The translations under genes were made by a program, and so were the position numbers. A DNA stretch of 64,000 nt, from positions 4,227,001-4,291,000 of the forward strand of contig NZ_CP076668.1 of the NCBI RefSeq assembly GCF_018968705.1, written 5' to 3'. Origin of the DNA: Pseudomonas lijiangensis (lineage in GTDB: Bacteria; Pseudomonadota; Gammaproteobacteria; Pseudomonadales; Pseudomonadaceae). Of the stretch, positions 16,222-26,073 are shown in pieces; the stretch's first letter is position 1, and every line of letters begins with the position of its first letter. The notes beneath the pieces are model-generated. The model saw only the letters and a list, made by a program, of their open reading frames with translations, made no database searches and had not been told where the DNA came from.

Positions 16222-18609
16222 ATGAGCATCAGAAGTGACTGGACTTCCATGGATATATCGTTCACCAACAGGCTGTCGTTCAAGCAAGCCAGAATGGCCG
16301 TCCTGATCGGTTTCATTCTTGGAACCTTGCTCAGTCTGCTCCAGATTGCCCTCGATTATGCCAGCGAAGATGCTTCCATCGATCGTGAAATTGGCTCCCT
16401 GATGGAAATCAGCCATAACCCGGCATCGCGCATGGCGTACAACATCGACGCCGAACTGGCTCAGGAACTGACCCTGGGCCTGCTGCACTCCCCCGCCGTG
16501 GTCAGCGCCAGACTGACCGACAACAACAATATGGTGCTCTCCAGCGTCGAACGCCCCATGGCCACCGGACGCTATCGGGTACTCAGCGACTGGCTGTTCG
16601 GAGAAAGCCGGCATTTCGAAGAAGTCCTGCATCTGGACCATATGCCCACCGAGGTCATCGGCACCCTGAGCCTGACCGTCGACACCTTCGCCTTTGGCAG
16701 CCACTTCCTGCAGCGGGCCGAGATCACCCTGCTCAATGGCTTCGTGCGCAGCCTGGTGCTGGCCGGGATCCTGACCATGCTGTTCTACGCGACCCTGACC
16801 AAGCCGCTGGTGAACCTGATCCGGGATTTGAGCCGTCACGATCCGCGCAGCCCGATCCAGAAAAAAATGGCCTGCCCGCCCAATCATGAAAACGATGAAA
16901 TCGGCGTACTGGTCAAGACGTTCAACCTGCATATCGAAACCATGAGCACCGAGTTCGCCAGACGTCGCGAGGCAGAGGACCGGCTCACCAATCACCTGAA
17001 CGAACTGGAAAACATCGTTTCGGCACGCACCAACGAACTCAAGGCCAGCAACATTCGCCTCAGCCAGTCCAACGAGGAATTGCAGATCGCCCGCAGCACC
17101 GCCCTGGACATGGCCAATGCCCGCACGGCCTTCCTGGCGAACATGAGCCATGAGATCCGCACACCGCTCAATGGATTGCTGGGCATGCTGGCCCTGTCAC
17201 TGGACGGCCCGCTCAGTGCCGAGCAACGCCAGCAACTGATGATTGCCCATGACTCGGGCAAAGTGCTGGTGGAACTGCTCAACGATATTCTCGACATGTC
17301 CAAGTTCAACGCAGGACAACTGGAAATCGAGCGCATCCCTTTCGATCTGGGCATGCTGGTCGAAGACACTGCCAACCTGCTCTCGCAGAACGCCGCCCCC
17401 AGCGTGGAACTGACCTGTCTGATTGCTCCGGACTTTCCGCCATTGGTGATCGGCGACCCCACGCGGGTCCGGCAGATCGTCAGCAACCTGCTCTCCAATG
17501 CGCTCAAATTCACCCGTTTCGGGCGCGTGGATGTGCGCCTGTCCTGCGTGCAGGATTCTGAAACCGGGGAAAACCGGGTGCGAATCGAAGTCCGGGACAC
17601 CGGCATCGGCATCCCCAAGGAAGCTCAGGAGCGGATATTCCAGCCCTTCACCCAGGCCGAAGCCGCGATCACCCGGCAATTTGGCGGCACGGGCCTGGGC
17701 CTGTCCCTGACTCACAACCTGTGCGAAGCCATGAATGGCCGCCTGAGTATCCAGTCCCAGTCAGGCCTGGGCAGCCTGTTCTGCGCCGAACTGCCGTTGC
17801 CGGTACACCTGAAGGCGGTGACACCACCCGCGCTCAAAGGCCGCGTGACCGTGATCAGCAAGGCGGGCAGTGGTCTGGTGGAACTGCTTGGCACCCTGTT
17901 GCCCAGTTGGGGAGTCGCCTTCACTCGCCGAGGCATCGATGACCGGACCTGCGAGCAGGAGCTCGACCCCGATACCGACCTGGTGATCACCGATTGCCCG
18001 GAATGCCTGTTCTCGATTCGCCCCACCACACAGGTGCCTATCCTGCTGGTCACGGCCTATGGCAACTTCATGCCCGTCGAGCAGGTCAGCGCCCTGGCGC
18101 CCTTGCAGCAGCAGGCTCGACCGCTGGCCCGCAACGCGCTCTACAACACCTTGCGCCGCGCCCTGCACATGGAAGAACCCGGAATAAGCGAAACCTCTCC
18201 CGAAGAACTCGCAACCCAGCGTCCGGCACGCATCCTTCTGGTGGAAGACAACCCGGTCAATCAACTGGTCGCCAAAGGCATGCTCAGCAAGCTGGGCTGT
18301 GAAGTGATTGTCAGCGCCCATGGCGCAGAGGCCATCGAGCAACTGGAGCACAGCAGCTTCGATCTGGTCCTGATGGACTGCAACATGCCGGTCATGGACG
18401 GTTACGAGGCCAGCCGCCAGATCCGCAGCAGCGGGCGCTGGCCCGGCCTGCCTATCGTCGCCCTGACCGCCAATGCCATGCCCGAGGAGCGCGAACGTTG
18501 CAGGGCGGCCGGCATGAACGACTATCTGGCCAAACCGTTCCGCCGAGCAGAACTGGTCAGCATGCTGGACCAGTGGATTGCGCTCACACCGGGCAACCGT
18601 GCTATTTGA
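16222..18609 (+). CDS. sagS: Hybrid sensor histidine kinase SagS
   Basis: This 795-residue inner-membrane kinase has transmembrane segments at about 24-43 and 174-191 flanking a periplasmic sensor of about 130 residues. A HAMP-like segment and coiled coil (193-300) lead to HisKA with His310 in FLANMSHEIRTPLNG. The HATPase domain includes NLLSNALKF, DTGIGIP and GGTGLGLSL. A receiver-like domain at 540-645 lacks the conserved lysine, and a true receiver at 670-785 has Asp719 and Lys772. I name it SagS because the downstream order gpx, msrB, alaA, htpX matches P. aeruginosa as I recall it. SagS there feeds the HptB/Gac-Rsm and BfiSR pathways controlling biofilm. The start could also be ATG 16249. 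The stop overlaps the convergent gpx gene by 8 bp. Confidence 0.8.
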   Translation: MSIRSDWTSMDISFTNRLSFKQARMAVLIGFILGTLLSLLQIALDYASEDASIDREIGSLMEISHNPASRMAYNIDAELAQELTLGLLHSPAVVSARLTDNNNMVLSSVERPMATGRYRVLSDWLFGESRHFEEVLHLDHMPTEVIGTLSLTVDTFAFGSHFLQRAEITLLNGFVRSLVLAGILTMLFYATLTKPLVNLIRDLSRHDPRSPIQKKMACPPNHENDEIGVLVKTFNLHIETMSTEFARRREAEDRLTNHLNELENIVSARTNELKASNIRLSQSNEELQIARSTALDMANARTAFLANMSHEIRTPLNGLLGMLALSLDGPLSAEQRQQLMIAHDSGKVLVELLNDILDMSKFNAGQLEIERIPFDLGMLVEDTANLLSQNAAPSVELTCLIAPDFPPLVIGDPTRVRQIVSNLLSNALKFTRFGRVDVRLSCVQDSETGENRVRIEVRDTGIGIPKEAQERIFQPFTQAEAAITRQFGGTGLGLSLTHNLCEAMNGRLSIQSQSGLGSLFCAELPLPVHLKAVTPPALKGRVTVISKAGSGLVELLGTLLPSWGVAFTRRGIDDRTCEQELDPDTDLVITDCPECLFSIRPTTQVPILLVTAYGNFMPVEQVSALAPLQQQARPLARNALYNTLRRALHMEEPGISETSPEELATQRPARILLVEDNPVNQLVAKGMLSKLGCEVIVSAHGAEAIEQLEHSSFDLVLMDCNMPVMDGYEASRQIRSSGRWPGLPIVALTANAMPEERERCRAAGMNDYLAKPFRRAELVSMLDQWIALTPGNRAI

Positions 18610-19087
18610 GCAAGGCTTCGATCTCGCCGGTCAGCTCTTCAGGCTTGGTGCGCGGGGAAAAACGCTTGACCAGCTTCCCCTCCTTGTCGACCAGAAACTT
18701 GGTGAAGTTCCACTTGATGCCCTGAGTCCCCAGAATGCCCGGTGCCCGCTTCTTCAACTGCACGAACAGCGGATGGGCGTTACCGCCATTGACGTCGACT
18801 TTCTTGAACAACGGGAAGCTGACCCCGTAGTTCAATTCGCAGAACTCCGAGATGGCGCCTTCATTGCCGGGCTCCTGCTTGCCGAACTGGTTGCAGGGAA
18901 AGCCCAGGACCACCAGCCCGCGGTCGCGGTATTGCTGCCATAGCGCTTCCAGCCCCTTGTATTGCGGGGTGAAACCACACTTGCTTGCCGTATTGACCAC
19001 CAGCACCGCCTTGCCGGCGAAATCGGCCAGGGTCTTCTGCTCGCCCTTGATCGTGGTGCAAGGAATGCTCAACAGGTTTTCGCTCAT
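18602..19087 (-). CDS. Glutathione/thioredoxin peroxidase (Gpx family)
   Basis: This 161-residue Cys-type Gpx has peroxidatic Cys37 in NTASKCGFTPQY, the GFPCNQFGKQEPG motif (about 62-74) and KWNFTKFLVDKEG carrying the conserved Trp and Asn. Bacterial members usually use thioredoxin rather than glutathione. It is cytoplasmic with no signal peptide. It converges on sagS with an 8-bp overlap. In P. aeruginosa the MarR regulator OspR lies between these two genes; no such gene is present here. Confidence 0.92.
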   Translation of the reverse strand: MSENLLSIPCTTIKGEQKTLADFAGKAVLVVNTASKCGFTPQYKGLEALWQQYRDRGLVVLGFPCNQFGKQEPGNEGAISEFCELNYGVSFPLFKKVDVNGGNAHPLFVQLKKRAPGILGTQGIKWNFTKFLVDKEGKLVKRFSPRTKPEELTGEIEALLK

Positions 19088-19250
19088 GACGATGCCTCAA
19101 AAATGAATATTGACGTCCGGGTCTGCTGCCGCTTTCTCACGGCAGCGCCGGTAACAAAACAGCAACAGACCCTAGCGTGCAATTGAATGGCCTGCGCATT
19201 CAATTTCCTCTGTTGATAGAGGCCAATAAGCCAGACCACGCCAGTGACGG

Positions 19251-19646
19251 TTAAACCCGTGGCACCAGATCCAGACACACCGAATTGATGCAGTAACGCA
19301 GGCCGGTAGGTGGCGGACCATCGGGAAATACATGCCCCAAATGGGCGTCGCACTTGGCGCACACCACTTCGGTGCGAATCATCCCGTGGCTGATGTCCCG
19401 CACTTCGACCACCGCACCGCCTTCTATCGGCGCGTAGAAACTCGGCCAGCCACAGCCGGAATCGAACTTGGTGGTGGAATCGAACAGCGCTTCGTTACAG
19501 CACACACAATGATAGACACCTTCAGTCTTCGTGCCGTTGTACTTGCCGGTAAAGGGGCGTTCGGTCGCTTTCAGGCGACAGACGTTGTACTGCTCTGGAT
19601 CGAGCATTTGCTTCCACTCTTCGAGCGTTTTGTGCAACTTGTCCAC
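19251..19646 (-). CDS. msrB: Peptide methionine-(R)-sulfoxide reductase MsrB
   Basis: This 131-residue enzyme reduces methionine-R-sulfoxide in proteins. The catalytic cysteine is C119 (LRYCINS) and the zinc ligands are C47/C50 (CVCC) and C96/C99 (CAKC). The start is a GTG at 19646 ([12 protein letters not shown]), preceded by a strong GGAGGT six bases upstream; upstream in-frame ATGs would add a tail unrelated to the family. It is divergent from alaA and follows the gpx gene's strand. Confidence 0.93.
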   Translation of the reverse strand: MDKLHKTLEEWKQMLDPEQYNVCRLKATERPFTGKYNGTKTEGVYHCVCCNEALFDSTTKFDSGCGWPSFYAPIEGGAVVEVRDISHGMIRTEVVCAKCDAHLGHVFPDGPPPTGLRYCINSVCLDLVPRV

Positions 19647-19837
19647 AGGTACACCTCCGAATCCGAAAAAGCCCGATCTGTGTCTTTTCCACGGATCGGG
19701 TGGCACGTATGATTGCGCCTCATCAGATGTCAGTCTGTCACCCGCGTTTGTCGCATACAAACCCATTTTCATCGGGTCATGTCCAGCGACCTTCGTTGCA
19801 AGCCAGCAACAACTCGTCCATTTTCGGGATCAATCAC

Positions 19838-21049
19838 ATGCAGTTCAGCAAATCGAACAAGCTCGCAAACGTCTGCTATGACATTCGCGGGCCAGTGCTC
19901 AAGCACGCCAAACGCCTGGAAGAGGAAGGCCATCGCATCCTCAAGCTGAATATCGGCAACCCGGCACCGTTTGGTTTCGAGGCGCCGGACGAAATCCTGC
20001 AGGACGTGATCCGCAACCTGCCGACCGCTCAGGGCTACAGCGACTCCAAGGGCCTGTTCAGCGCCCGCAAGGCCGTGATGCAGTACTACCAGCAGAAGCA
20101 GGTCGACGGCATCGGCATCGAAGACATCTATCTGGGCAACGGCGTCTCCGAACTGATCGTGATGTCGATGCAGGCGCTGCTCAACAACGGCGACGAAGTC
20201 CTGATCCCGGCTCCGGACTATCCGCTGTGGACTGCCGCTGTCAGCCTGGCAGGCGGCAACCCGGTGCATTACCTGTGCGACGAGCAGGCCAACTGGTGGC
20301 CTGACCTGCAGGACATCAAGGCCAAGATCACGCCGAACACCAAGGCCATGGTGATCATCAACCCGAACAACCCCACCGGCGCCGTGTATTCCAAGGAAGT
20401 GCTGCTGGGCATGCTGGAACTGGCCCGCCAGCACAATCTGGTAGTGTTCTCGGACGAGATCTACGACAAGATCCTCTACGACGAAGCCGTGCACATCAGC
20501 ACCGCTTCCCTTGCGCCAGACCTGCTGTGCCTGACCTTCAACGGCCTGTCCAAGTCCTACCGCGTTGCGGGCTTCCGTTCCGGCTGGGTCGCCATTTCCG
20601 GTCCCAAGCACAATGCCCAGAGCTACATCGAAGGCATCGACATCCTGGCCAACATGCGCCTGTGCGCCAACGTACCCAGCCAGCACGCCATCCAGACCGC
20701 ACTGGGCGGCTACCAGAGCATCAACGACCTGGTTCTGCCTCAGGGTCGCCTGCTGGAGCAACGCAACCGTACCTGGGAACTGCTCAACGACATTCCAGGC
20801 GTCAGCTGCGTCAAACCCATGGGCGCGCTGTACGCCTTCCCGCGTATCGACCCCAAGATCTGCCCGATCCACAACGACGAGAAGTTCGCCCTCGACCTGC
20901 TGCTTTCGGAAAAGCTGCTCGTTGTGCAAGGCACCGCATTCAACTGGCCGTGGCCTGACCACTTCCGCGTGGTGACATTGCCGCGTGTCGACGACCTGGA
21001 ACAGGCCATCGGACGCATCGGCAACTTCGTCAAAGGCTACAAGCAGTAA
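19838..21049 (+). CDS. alaA: Alanine-synthesising aminotransferase AlaA
   Basis: This 403-residue class I/II PLP aminotransferase transfers the amino group from glutamate to pyruvate. The PLP lysine is K239 in NGLSKSYRVAGFRSGW; D206 and Y209 (FSDEIYDKI) and NPNNPTG bind the cofactor. The start is ATG 19838 (MQFSKSNKL), the family N-terminus. The ribosome site is weak and an upstream reading would overlap the msrB promoter. The C-terminal FNWPWPDHFRVVTLPR is typical of AlaA/YfbQ. Confidence 0.9.
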   Translation: MQFSKSNKLANVCYDIRGPVLKHAKRLEEEGHRILKLNIGNPAPFGFEAPDEILQDVIRNLPTAQGYSDSKGLFSARKAVMQYYQQKQVDGIGIEDIYLGNGVSELIVMSMQALLNNGDEVLIPAPDYPLWTAAVSLAGGNPVHYLCDEQANWWPDLQDIKAKITPNTKAMVIINPNNPTGAVYSKEVLLGMLELARQHNLVVFSDEIYDKILYDEAVHISTASLAPDLLCLTFNGLSKSYRVAGFRSGWVAISGPKHNAQSYIEGIDILANMRLCANVPSQHAIQTALGGYQSINDLVLPQGRLLEQRNRTWELLNDIPGVSCVKPMGALYAFPRIDPKICPIHNDEKFALDLLLSEKLLVVQGTAFNWPWPDHFRVVTLPRVDDLEQAIGRIGNFVKGYKQ

Positions 21050-21062
21050 ACCCAAAGAGTCC

Positions 21063-21088
21063 ACTGCCCCGACCCGATTCGGGGCAGT
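21063..21088 (+). terminator. Hairpin after alaA
   Basis: Arms ACTGCCCCGA and TCGGGGCAGT form a stable hairpin beginning 14 bases past the stop. There is no strong T-run. Confidence 0.55.
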
Positions 21089-21289
21089 TCCTGCAATACC
21101 TCCCCGCCTTCTCGCATCCCCCTCAAGACGCCCACAGCCATGGCTCAGGTGCCGTTCAGGTTGGGAGGATTAACATCGAATACGACAAGAGGACACAGTT
21201 TGAAATAGTCCCTCTGTTGAATAGCAGCGGGCATCACCTTATATACCCGGCATCACGTTGCATTTATTCCCCAGGAGAACGTTTCGACC

Positions 21290-22177
21290 ATGATGCGCAT
21301 TTTGCTGTTTTTGGCCACTAACCTTGCGGTCGTGCTGATTGCCAGCATTACCTTGAGCCTTTTTGGCTTCAATGGGTTCATGGCGGCCAATGGGGTTGAT
21401 CTCAACCTCAATCAGCTGCTGGTCTTCTGCGCCGTGTTCGGTTTCGCCGGCTCGCTGTTCTCGCTGCTCATCTCCAAGTGGTCGGCAAAAATGAGCACCG
21501 GCACGCAGATCATTACCCAGCCTCGCACTCGCCATGAGCAATGGTTGCTGCAGACCGTGGAGCAACTGTCCAGGGAAGCCGGTATCAAAATGCCGGAAGT
21601 CGGTATTTTCCCGGCCTACGAGGCCAACGCCTTCGCCACGGGCTGGAGCAAGAACGACGCTCTGGTTGCGGTGAGCCAGGGTTTGCTGGAGCGCTTCTCG
21701 CCCGACGAAGTCAAGGCAGTACTGGCCCACGAAATCGGTCACGTCGCCAATGGCGACATGGTGACACTGGCACTGGTACAGGGCGTGGTGAACACCTTCG
21801 TCATGTTCTTTGCACGGATCATCGGCAACTTCGTCGACAAGGTGATCTTCAAGACTGAAAACGGTCAAGGTATCGCCTACTACATCACCACGATCTTCGC
21901 TGAACTGGTCCTGGGCTTCCTGGCCAGCGCTATCGTGATGTGGTTCTCGCGCAAACGCGAATACCGGGCTGACGAAGCGGGCGCCCGACTGGCCGGCACC
22001 AGCGCAATGATTGGCGCACTGCAACGCCTGCGCTCCGAACAGGGCGTACCGGTCAATATGCCGAGCACCCTGAGCGCATTCGGCATCAACGGCGGCCTCA
22101 AGCACGGTCTGGCTGGCCTGTTCATGAGCCACCCGCCACTGGAAGAGCGTATCGAGGCGCTGCGCCGTCGCGGTTGA
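21290..22177 (+). CDS. htpX: Membrane metalloprotease HtpX
   Basis: This 295-residue M48 zinc protease of inner-membrane quality control has transmembrane segments at about 3-25 and 41-61, the zinc motif HEIGH at 147-151, two further hydrophobic stretches (about 158-178 and 190-215) and the third-ligand region [11 protein letters not shown]. It cleaves damaged membrane proteins together with FtsH. An AGGAG site lies about 13 bases before the first ATG; a second ATG follows immediately. In other proteobacteria it is induced by envelope stress through CpxR or heat shock; I could not identify a box by eye. Confidence 0.95.
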   Translation: MMRILLFLATNLAVVLIASITLSLFGFNGFMAANGVDLNLNQLLVFCAVFGFAGSLFSLLISKWSAKMSTGTQIITQPRTRHEQWLLQTVEQLSREAGIKMPEVGIFPAYEANAFATGWSKNDALVAVSQGLLERFSPDEVKAVLAHEIGHVANGDMVTLALVQGVVNTFVMFFARIIGNFVDKVIFKTENGQGIAYYITTIFAELVLGFLASAIVMWFSRKREYRADEAGARLAGTSAMIGALQRLRSEQGVPVNMPSTLSAFGINGGLKHGLAGLFMSHPPLEERIEALRRRG

Positions 22178-22194
22178 TCCAGGGCTGTAACCGG

Positions 22195-22220
22195 AAGGGC
22201 GACGCGAGTCGCCCTTTTTT
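22195..22220 (+). terminator. Intrinsic terminator of htpX
   Basis: AAGGGCGAC and GTCGCCCTT arms around a GCGA loop are followed by a run of T, starting 18 bases after the htpX stop. Confidence 0.9.
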
Positions 22221-22347
22221 GTGCCTGCCTGATTGATGCCCCGGCAACGCTTCAGGAATTTCGATCAGAATACCTAAGAACTTATATTGGATTCCGATCA
22301 ATGCCCTGCCCCAAGATAAGCGCATCCCAGACACTCAGGACCTCACC

Positions 22348-23115
22348 ATGTTTCCCAGCCTGTTCATCTCCCACGGCTCTCCCATGCTCGCGCTGGAACC
22401 CGGCGAAAGCGGTCCGGCGCTGGCACGGCTGGCGAGAGAAATGCCTGCTCCCAAGGCCATCGTGATTGTTTCAGCCCATTGGGAAAGCACCGAGCTGATC
22501 GTCAACGGCAACCCGCAACCGGAAACCTGGCATGACTTCGGCGGCTTCCCGGCCGCTCTGTTCGCCGTCCAATATCCTGCAAGGGGTTTGCCGACGCTGA
22601 CCGCCGAAGTGGTCGAACTGCTGGCCGCAAACGGATTGCCCGCCCGCACAGACAGCCGACGCCCTTTTGACCACGGCGTTTGGGTACCGCTGTCGTTGAT
22701 GTACCCCCAAGCCGATATCCCGGTGGTGCAGGTTTCCCTGCCAAGCCGTCAGGGCCCGGCCTTGCAGACTCGCGTCGGCCAGGCAATCGCCAGCCTGCGC
22801 GAACAGGGTGTGCTGATCATAGGCTCCGGCAGCATTACCCATAACCTGCGGGAACTGGACTGGAATGCCGGCCCTGAAAGCATCGAGCCCTGGGCGAAAG
22901 CATTTCGTGACTGGATGATCGAACGACTGGAAAGCAACGACGAGTCGGCACTGCACAATTACCGGACCCTGGCACCCCACGCCGTGCGTAACCATCCGAG
23001 CGATGAGCACCTGTTGCCTCTGTATTTCGCCCGCGGAGCTGGCGGCAGATTCAGCATTGCCTATCAGGGCTTCACCATGGGCGCACTGGGCATGGATATC
23101 TACCGCTTCGACTGA
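22348..23115 (+). CDS. DODA/YgiD-type extradiol ring-cleavage dioxygenase
   Basis: This 255-residue class III extradiol dioxygenase resembles 4,5-DOPA dioxygenase. Metal-ligand histidines include H9 (FISHGSP) and H44 (VSAHWES); a further conserved segment is GSGSITHNL. YgiD of E. coli converts L-DOPA to 4,5-seco-DOPA; the natural substrate in Pseudomonas is not known. It stands alone with a terminator shared with deaD. Confidence 0.88.
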   Translation: MFPSLFISHGSPMLALEPGESGPALARLAREMPAPKAIVIVSAHWESTELIVNGNPQPETWHDFGGFPAALFAVQYPARGLPTLTAEVVELLAANGLPARTDSRRPFDHGVWVPLSLMYPQADIPVVQVSLPSRQGPALQTRVGQAIASLREQGVLIIGSGSITHNLRELDWNAGPESIEPWAKAFRDWMIERLESNDESALHNYRTLAPHAVRNHPSDEHLLPLYFARGAGGRFSIAYQGFTMGALGMDIYRFD

Positions 23116-23128
23116 GCAAATCCCGAGC

Positions 23129-23164
23129 AAAAAAAATCCCCGAACCAGTCGGGGATTTTTTTAT
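23129..23164. terminator. Bidirectional terminator
   Basis: ATCCCCGA and TCGGGGAT arms, flanked by an A-run on the left and a T-run on the right, serve both the dioxygenase gene (plus) and deaD (minus). Confidence 0.92.
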
Positions 23165-23187
23165 CTGACGATCAACTCAAGAGTCGA

Positions 23188-24858
23188 TCAGTCTTCGCGA
23201 TAGCGACGCAGCTTCAACTGCTTGCCAGCAACGCGGGTGTCCTTGAGCTTGGTCAGCAGACGCTCAAGGCCATCTTCCGGCAGTTCGACCAGGCTGAAGC
23301 TGTCACGAACCTGGATACGGCCGATTGCTTCGCGGGCCAGGCCGCCTTCGTTGAGGATTGCACCCAGCAGGTTCTTCGCAGCGATACCATCACGCGCACC
23401 CAGCGCGGTACGGCAACGAGCACGACCTTCGGCCAGTGGCATCGGAGCACGACGCTCGCGCTCAGGACGGTCACCGCGATCGCTACGCTCGCCACGATCA
23501 GCACGCGGAGCGTTGTTCGGAACCAGTGGACGCTCACGCTCGATGGCAGACAAGGTCAGAGCCTGACCATTGGTGGCCTTGCGCAGCAGGGCCGCAGCCA
23601 GGGCACGCGGCGTGCAGCCGATATCGGCAGTCAGACGATCGAGCAGATCGCCATGGCTCGCTTCTGCATCGGCAACCAGCGGCGACAGGCTGTTGGTCAG
23701 TTTCTTGATGCGGGCATCCAGGACGGCCTGGGAATCCGGCAGGCGGACTTCCACGACTTTCTGACCAGTTACACGCTCGATCACTTGCAGCATGCGGCGC
23801 TCACGTGGAGTCACCAGCAGCAGTGCACGACCTTCGCGACCGGCACGGCCAGTACGGCCGATACGGTGAACGTAGGACTCAGGATCGTAAGGCATGTCAA
23901 CGTTGAACACGTGAGTGATGCGCGGAACGTCGAGACCACGGGCAGCAACGTCGGTCGCCACAACGATGTCCAGACGGCCATCCTTGAGGGAGTCGATGAC
24001 GCGCTCACGCTGGTTCTGGGCGATATCGCCGTTCAGTGCAGCAGCCTTGTAGCCTTTGGCTTCCAGGGCGCTTGCCAGATCCAGGGTCGCCTGCTTGGTA
24101 CGTACGAACATGATCAGGGCGTCGAAATCCTCGACTTCCAGCAGGCTCAGTACGGCAGAGGTTTTCTGGTCAGCGTGAACCAGCAGGTGAGCCTGCTCGA
24201 TCGCGGTAACGGTCTGGGTCTTGGTCTGGATCTTGACGTGCTTCGGATCGCGCAGATGGCGTTCGGCGATGGCACGGATCGACTGCGGCAGGGTAGCCGA
24301 GAACAGAACGGTCTGACGGCTTTCCGGCATGGCCTTGAAGATGACTTCCAGGTCATCCATGAAGCCCAGCTTGAGCATTTCGTCCGCTTCGTCGAGAACC
24401 AGGTGGTTCACGGTAGCCAGGACTTTTTCGTCACGGCGCAGGTGATCGCACAGACGACCCGGGGTGGCGACAACGATCTGTGCGCCATTGCGGATGGCCT
24501 TGAGCTGTGGGCCCATGGGTGCGCCACCGTAGACGGCAACGACGGTAACGCCTGGCATCTGCTTGGCGTAGGTTTCAAACGCGGTGGCAACCTGCAGTGC
24601 CAGCTCGCGGGTTGGAGCGAGAATCAGGGCTTGCGGCTCACGCTTGCTCGGATCGATACGATGCAGGATTGGCAGGGCGAACGCGGCGGTTTTACCGGTA
24701 CCGGTCTGCGCCTGGCCGATCATGTCGTGGCCGGCAAGAATAATCGGGATGGATTGCTGCTGAATGGCCGAAGGCTCTTCGTAGCCGGTCGCGATGACGG
24801 CTGCAACAATACTCGGATGAAGGTCGAGAGCGGCGAAGCCGCCGATTTCCTGGGTCAT
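23188..24858 (-). CDS. deaD: DEAD-box RNA helicase DeaD (CsdA)
   Basis: This 556-residue RNA helicase works in ribosome assembly and mRNA unwinding at low temperature. The core shows the Q-motif around residues 25-33, AQTGTGKT at 50-57, APTRELALQ, DEAD at 156-159, SAT at 187-189, VATDVAARGLD and HRIGRTGRAG. A basic Arg/Asp-rich linker (ADRGERSDRGDRPERERR) leads to a C-terminal DbpA-type RNA-binding domain (GRIQVRDSFSLVELPED). An AGAGG site lies before ATG 24858. A promoter far upstream gives a long 5' leader, as in cold-shock helicase genes. Confidence 0.93.
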   Translation of the reverse strand: MTQEIGGFAALDLHPSIVAAVIATGYEEPSAIQQQSIPIILAGHDMIGQAQTGTGKTAAFALPILHRIDPSKREPQALILAPTRELALQVATAFETYAKQMPGVTVVAVYGGAPMGPQLKAIRNGAQIVVATPGRLCDHLRRDEKVLATVNHLVLDEADEMLKLGFMDDLEVIFKAMPESRQTVLFSATLPQSIRAIAERHLRDPKHVKIQTKTQTVTAIEQAHLLVHADQKTSAVLSLLEVEDFDALIMFVRTKQATLDLASALEAKGYKAAALNGDIAQNQRERVIDSLKDGRLDIVVATDVAARGLDVPRITHVFNVDMPYDPESYVHRIGRTGRAGREGRALLLVTPRERRMLQVIERVTGQKVVEVRLPDSQAVLDARIKKLTNSLSPLVADAEASHGDLLDRLTADIGCTPRALAAALLRKATNGQALTLSAIERERPLVPNNAPRADRGERSDRGDRPERERRAPMPLAEGRARCRTALGARDGIAAKNLLGAILNEGGLAREAIGRIQVRDSFSLVELPEDGLERLLTKLKDTRVAGKQLKLRRYRED

Positions 24859-25078
24859 GGGTCTGCCTCTAGGTGCATCCGCAAAGACCCATGCTTCAAA
24901 GCTGCGCGTGCCGTGTACGACCTTGAGGTCACCCTGGCTGCTTTGTCGGCGGGGATTTGCGAAAACGTATTGATGAATGGATCGTCAAGAATAGTCCGCA
25001 ATGCGGACAAGCTACCGAAGCAGGCTTCGGGTAACTGCAATACCTGACGAGGGCCTCTTAAGGCCGGCGCGCACTATA
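24859..25078 (-). promoter_or_regulatory. deaD promoter and long 5' leader
   Basis: A TATAGT -10 element at 25078-25073, followed by GCGCGCC, would start transcription near 25066. This leaves a leader of about 205 nt before the deaD ATG. The leader contains stable small hairpins (ACCGAAGC/GCTTCGG near 25014-25032 and TCCGC/GCGGA near 24992-25006). Long structured leaders on csdA/deaD-type genes support autoregulation and cold control (family knowledge; function here inferred). The remaining 25079-25308 shows no gene. Confidence 0.6.
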
Positions 25079-25308
25079 CCGGAATTGCGGTTGAAAGTGA
25101 GGGTTTTTTTACAAAATATTGGCGGTTGAAACGGAGTTTGCAGGCATCTCGCACGCGGACAAACCGGCCGCAATGCCTTGAGAGCCCGGTATTGCGGGGG
25201 TAATCACTTAAACGTTTCACTCTTTCATGCATATGAATATGGTTGCGGCCTGCACGGTGCGGCGAAATGTCTCACTCCAACGTCTCGCCGCCCTCCTCTT
25301 TTCGCCCT

Positions 25309-26073
25309 TCAGGTCGCCGAACGAATATCCCTGATCAAAGGCAGTAAGGAGTACCCCAGTTGCGGCGCAAGCACCTCGGCGCGCGAGGTCAGCGACTCGA
25401 CATTCAGGGTCTGTTCCAGATCGTCCGGGACAATGAGGATGACATTGCCCTCCTTCACCGGCAGCTCCCAGTAATGCCGGTGATAAAGCCCGCGCAGCAA
25501 CGCAGCACCCAGAGGCTTGCCGTCATCGGTGGCCCACTGGTTGATGATCAGCCAGCCGCCAGGGTTGAGGCGCTGCTGGCAGCCCTGGAGAAAACTCCAC
25601 GCCAGATGCCCGGCCCCCGGCCCGACATCGGTATAGAGGTCGACAAAGATCAGGTCGGCCGTTTCGGCGGTGTCGAGCAGTTCGAGGGCATCGCCGATGC
25701 GTATATAAAGACGCGGATCGTCATCGAGCCCCATGTACTCGATTGCCAGACGCGGAACATCCGGGCGCAGCTCGATGACTTCCACGTCCTCCAGAGGCAG
25801 AAACTTCATGCAGGCCTGAGTCAGCGTACCGGCGCCCAATCCGAGAAACAGTGCGCTCTCGGGCGCTTCATGGCACAAGGCACCGATCAGCATGGCCCGG
25901 GTGTAGTCGTACTCAAGCCAGCTGGGGTCAGCCGTGAAGGTACAACTCTGTTCGATGGCATCGCCAAATTCGAGGAAGCGATAATCATCCACCTCCAGGA
26001 CGCGAATCATCCCGAACTCATCATGGACTTCGGCAAGAATCCGTTCTTCGCGCTCACGCTCTTCAGTCATCAC
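25309..26073 (-). CDS. Spermidine synthase-like methyltransferase-fold protein
   Basis: This 254-residue protein has the Rossmann fold of polyamine aminopropyltransferases: [11 protein letters not shown] (SAM loop), [10 protein letters not shown] and [13 protein letters not shown]. The N-terminal tetramerisation strand domain is shortened ([13 protein letters not shown]). Stand-alone SpeE-like proteins of this kind in Pseudomonas have no proven polyamine role. The start may be either of two adjacent ATGs (26073 or 26070). It is divergent from the DAHP synthase gene. Confidence 0.8.
   Translation of the reverse strand: MMTEEREREERILAEVHDEFGMIRVLEVDDYRFLEFGDAIEQSCTFTADPSWLEYDYTRAMLIGALCHEAPESALFLGLGAGTLTQACMKFLPLEDVEVIELRPDVPRLAIEYMGLDDDPRLYIRIGDALELLDTAETADLIFVDLYTDVGPGAGHLAWSFLQGCQQRLNPGGWLIINQWATDDGKPLGAALLRGLYHRHYWELPVKEGNVILIVPDDLEQTLNVESLTSRAEVLAPQLGYSLLPLIRDIRSAT

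Noticed and set aside
19769..21064. A 431-codon open frame antisense to alaA
   Set aside because: It fully covers alaA, whose PLP-binding motifs are certain; the amino-acid composition (many Val, Gln and His, no motifs) is that of a shadow frame.
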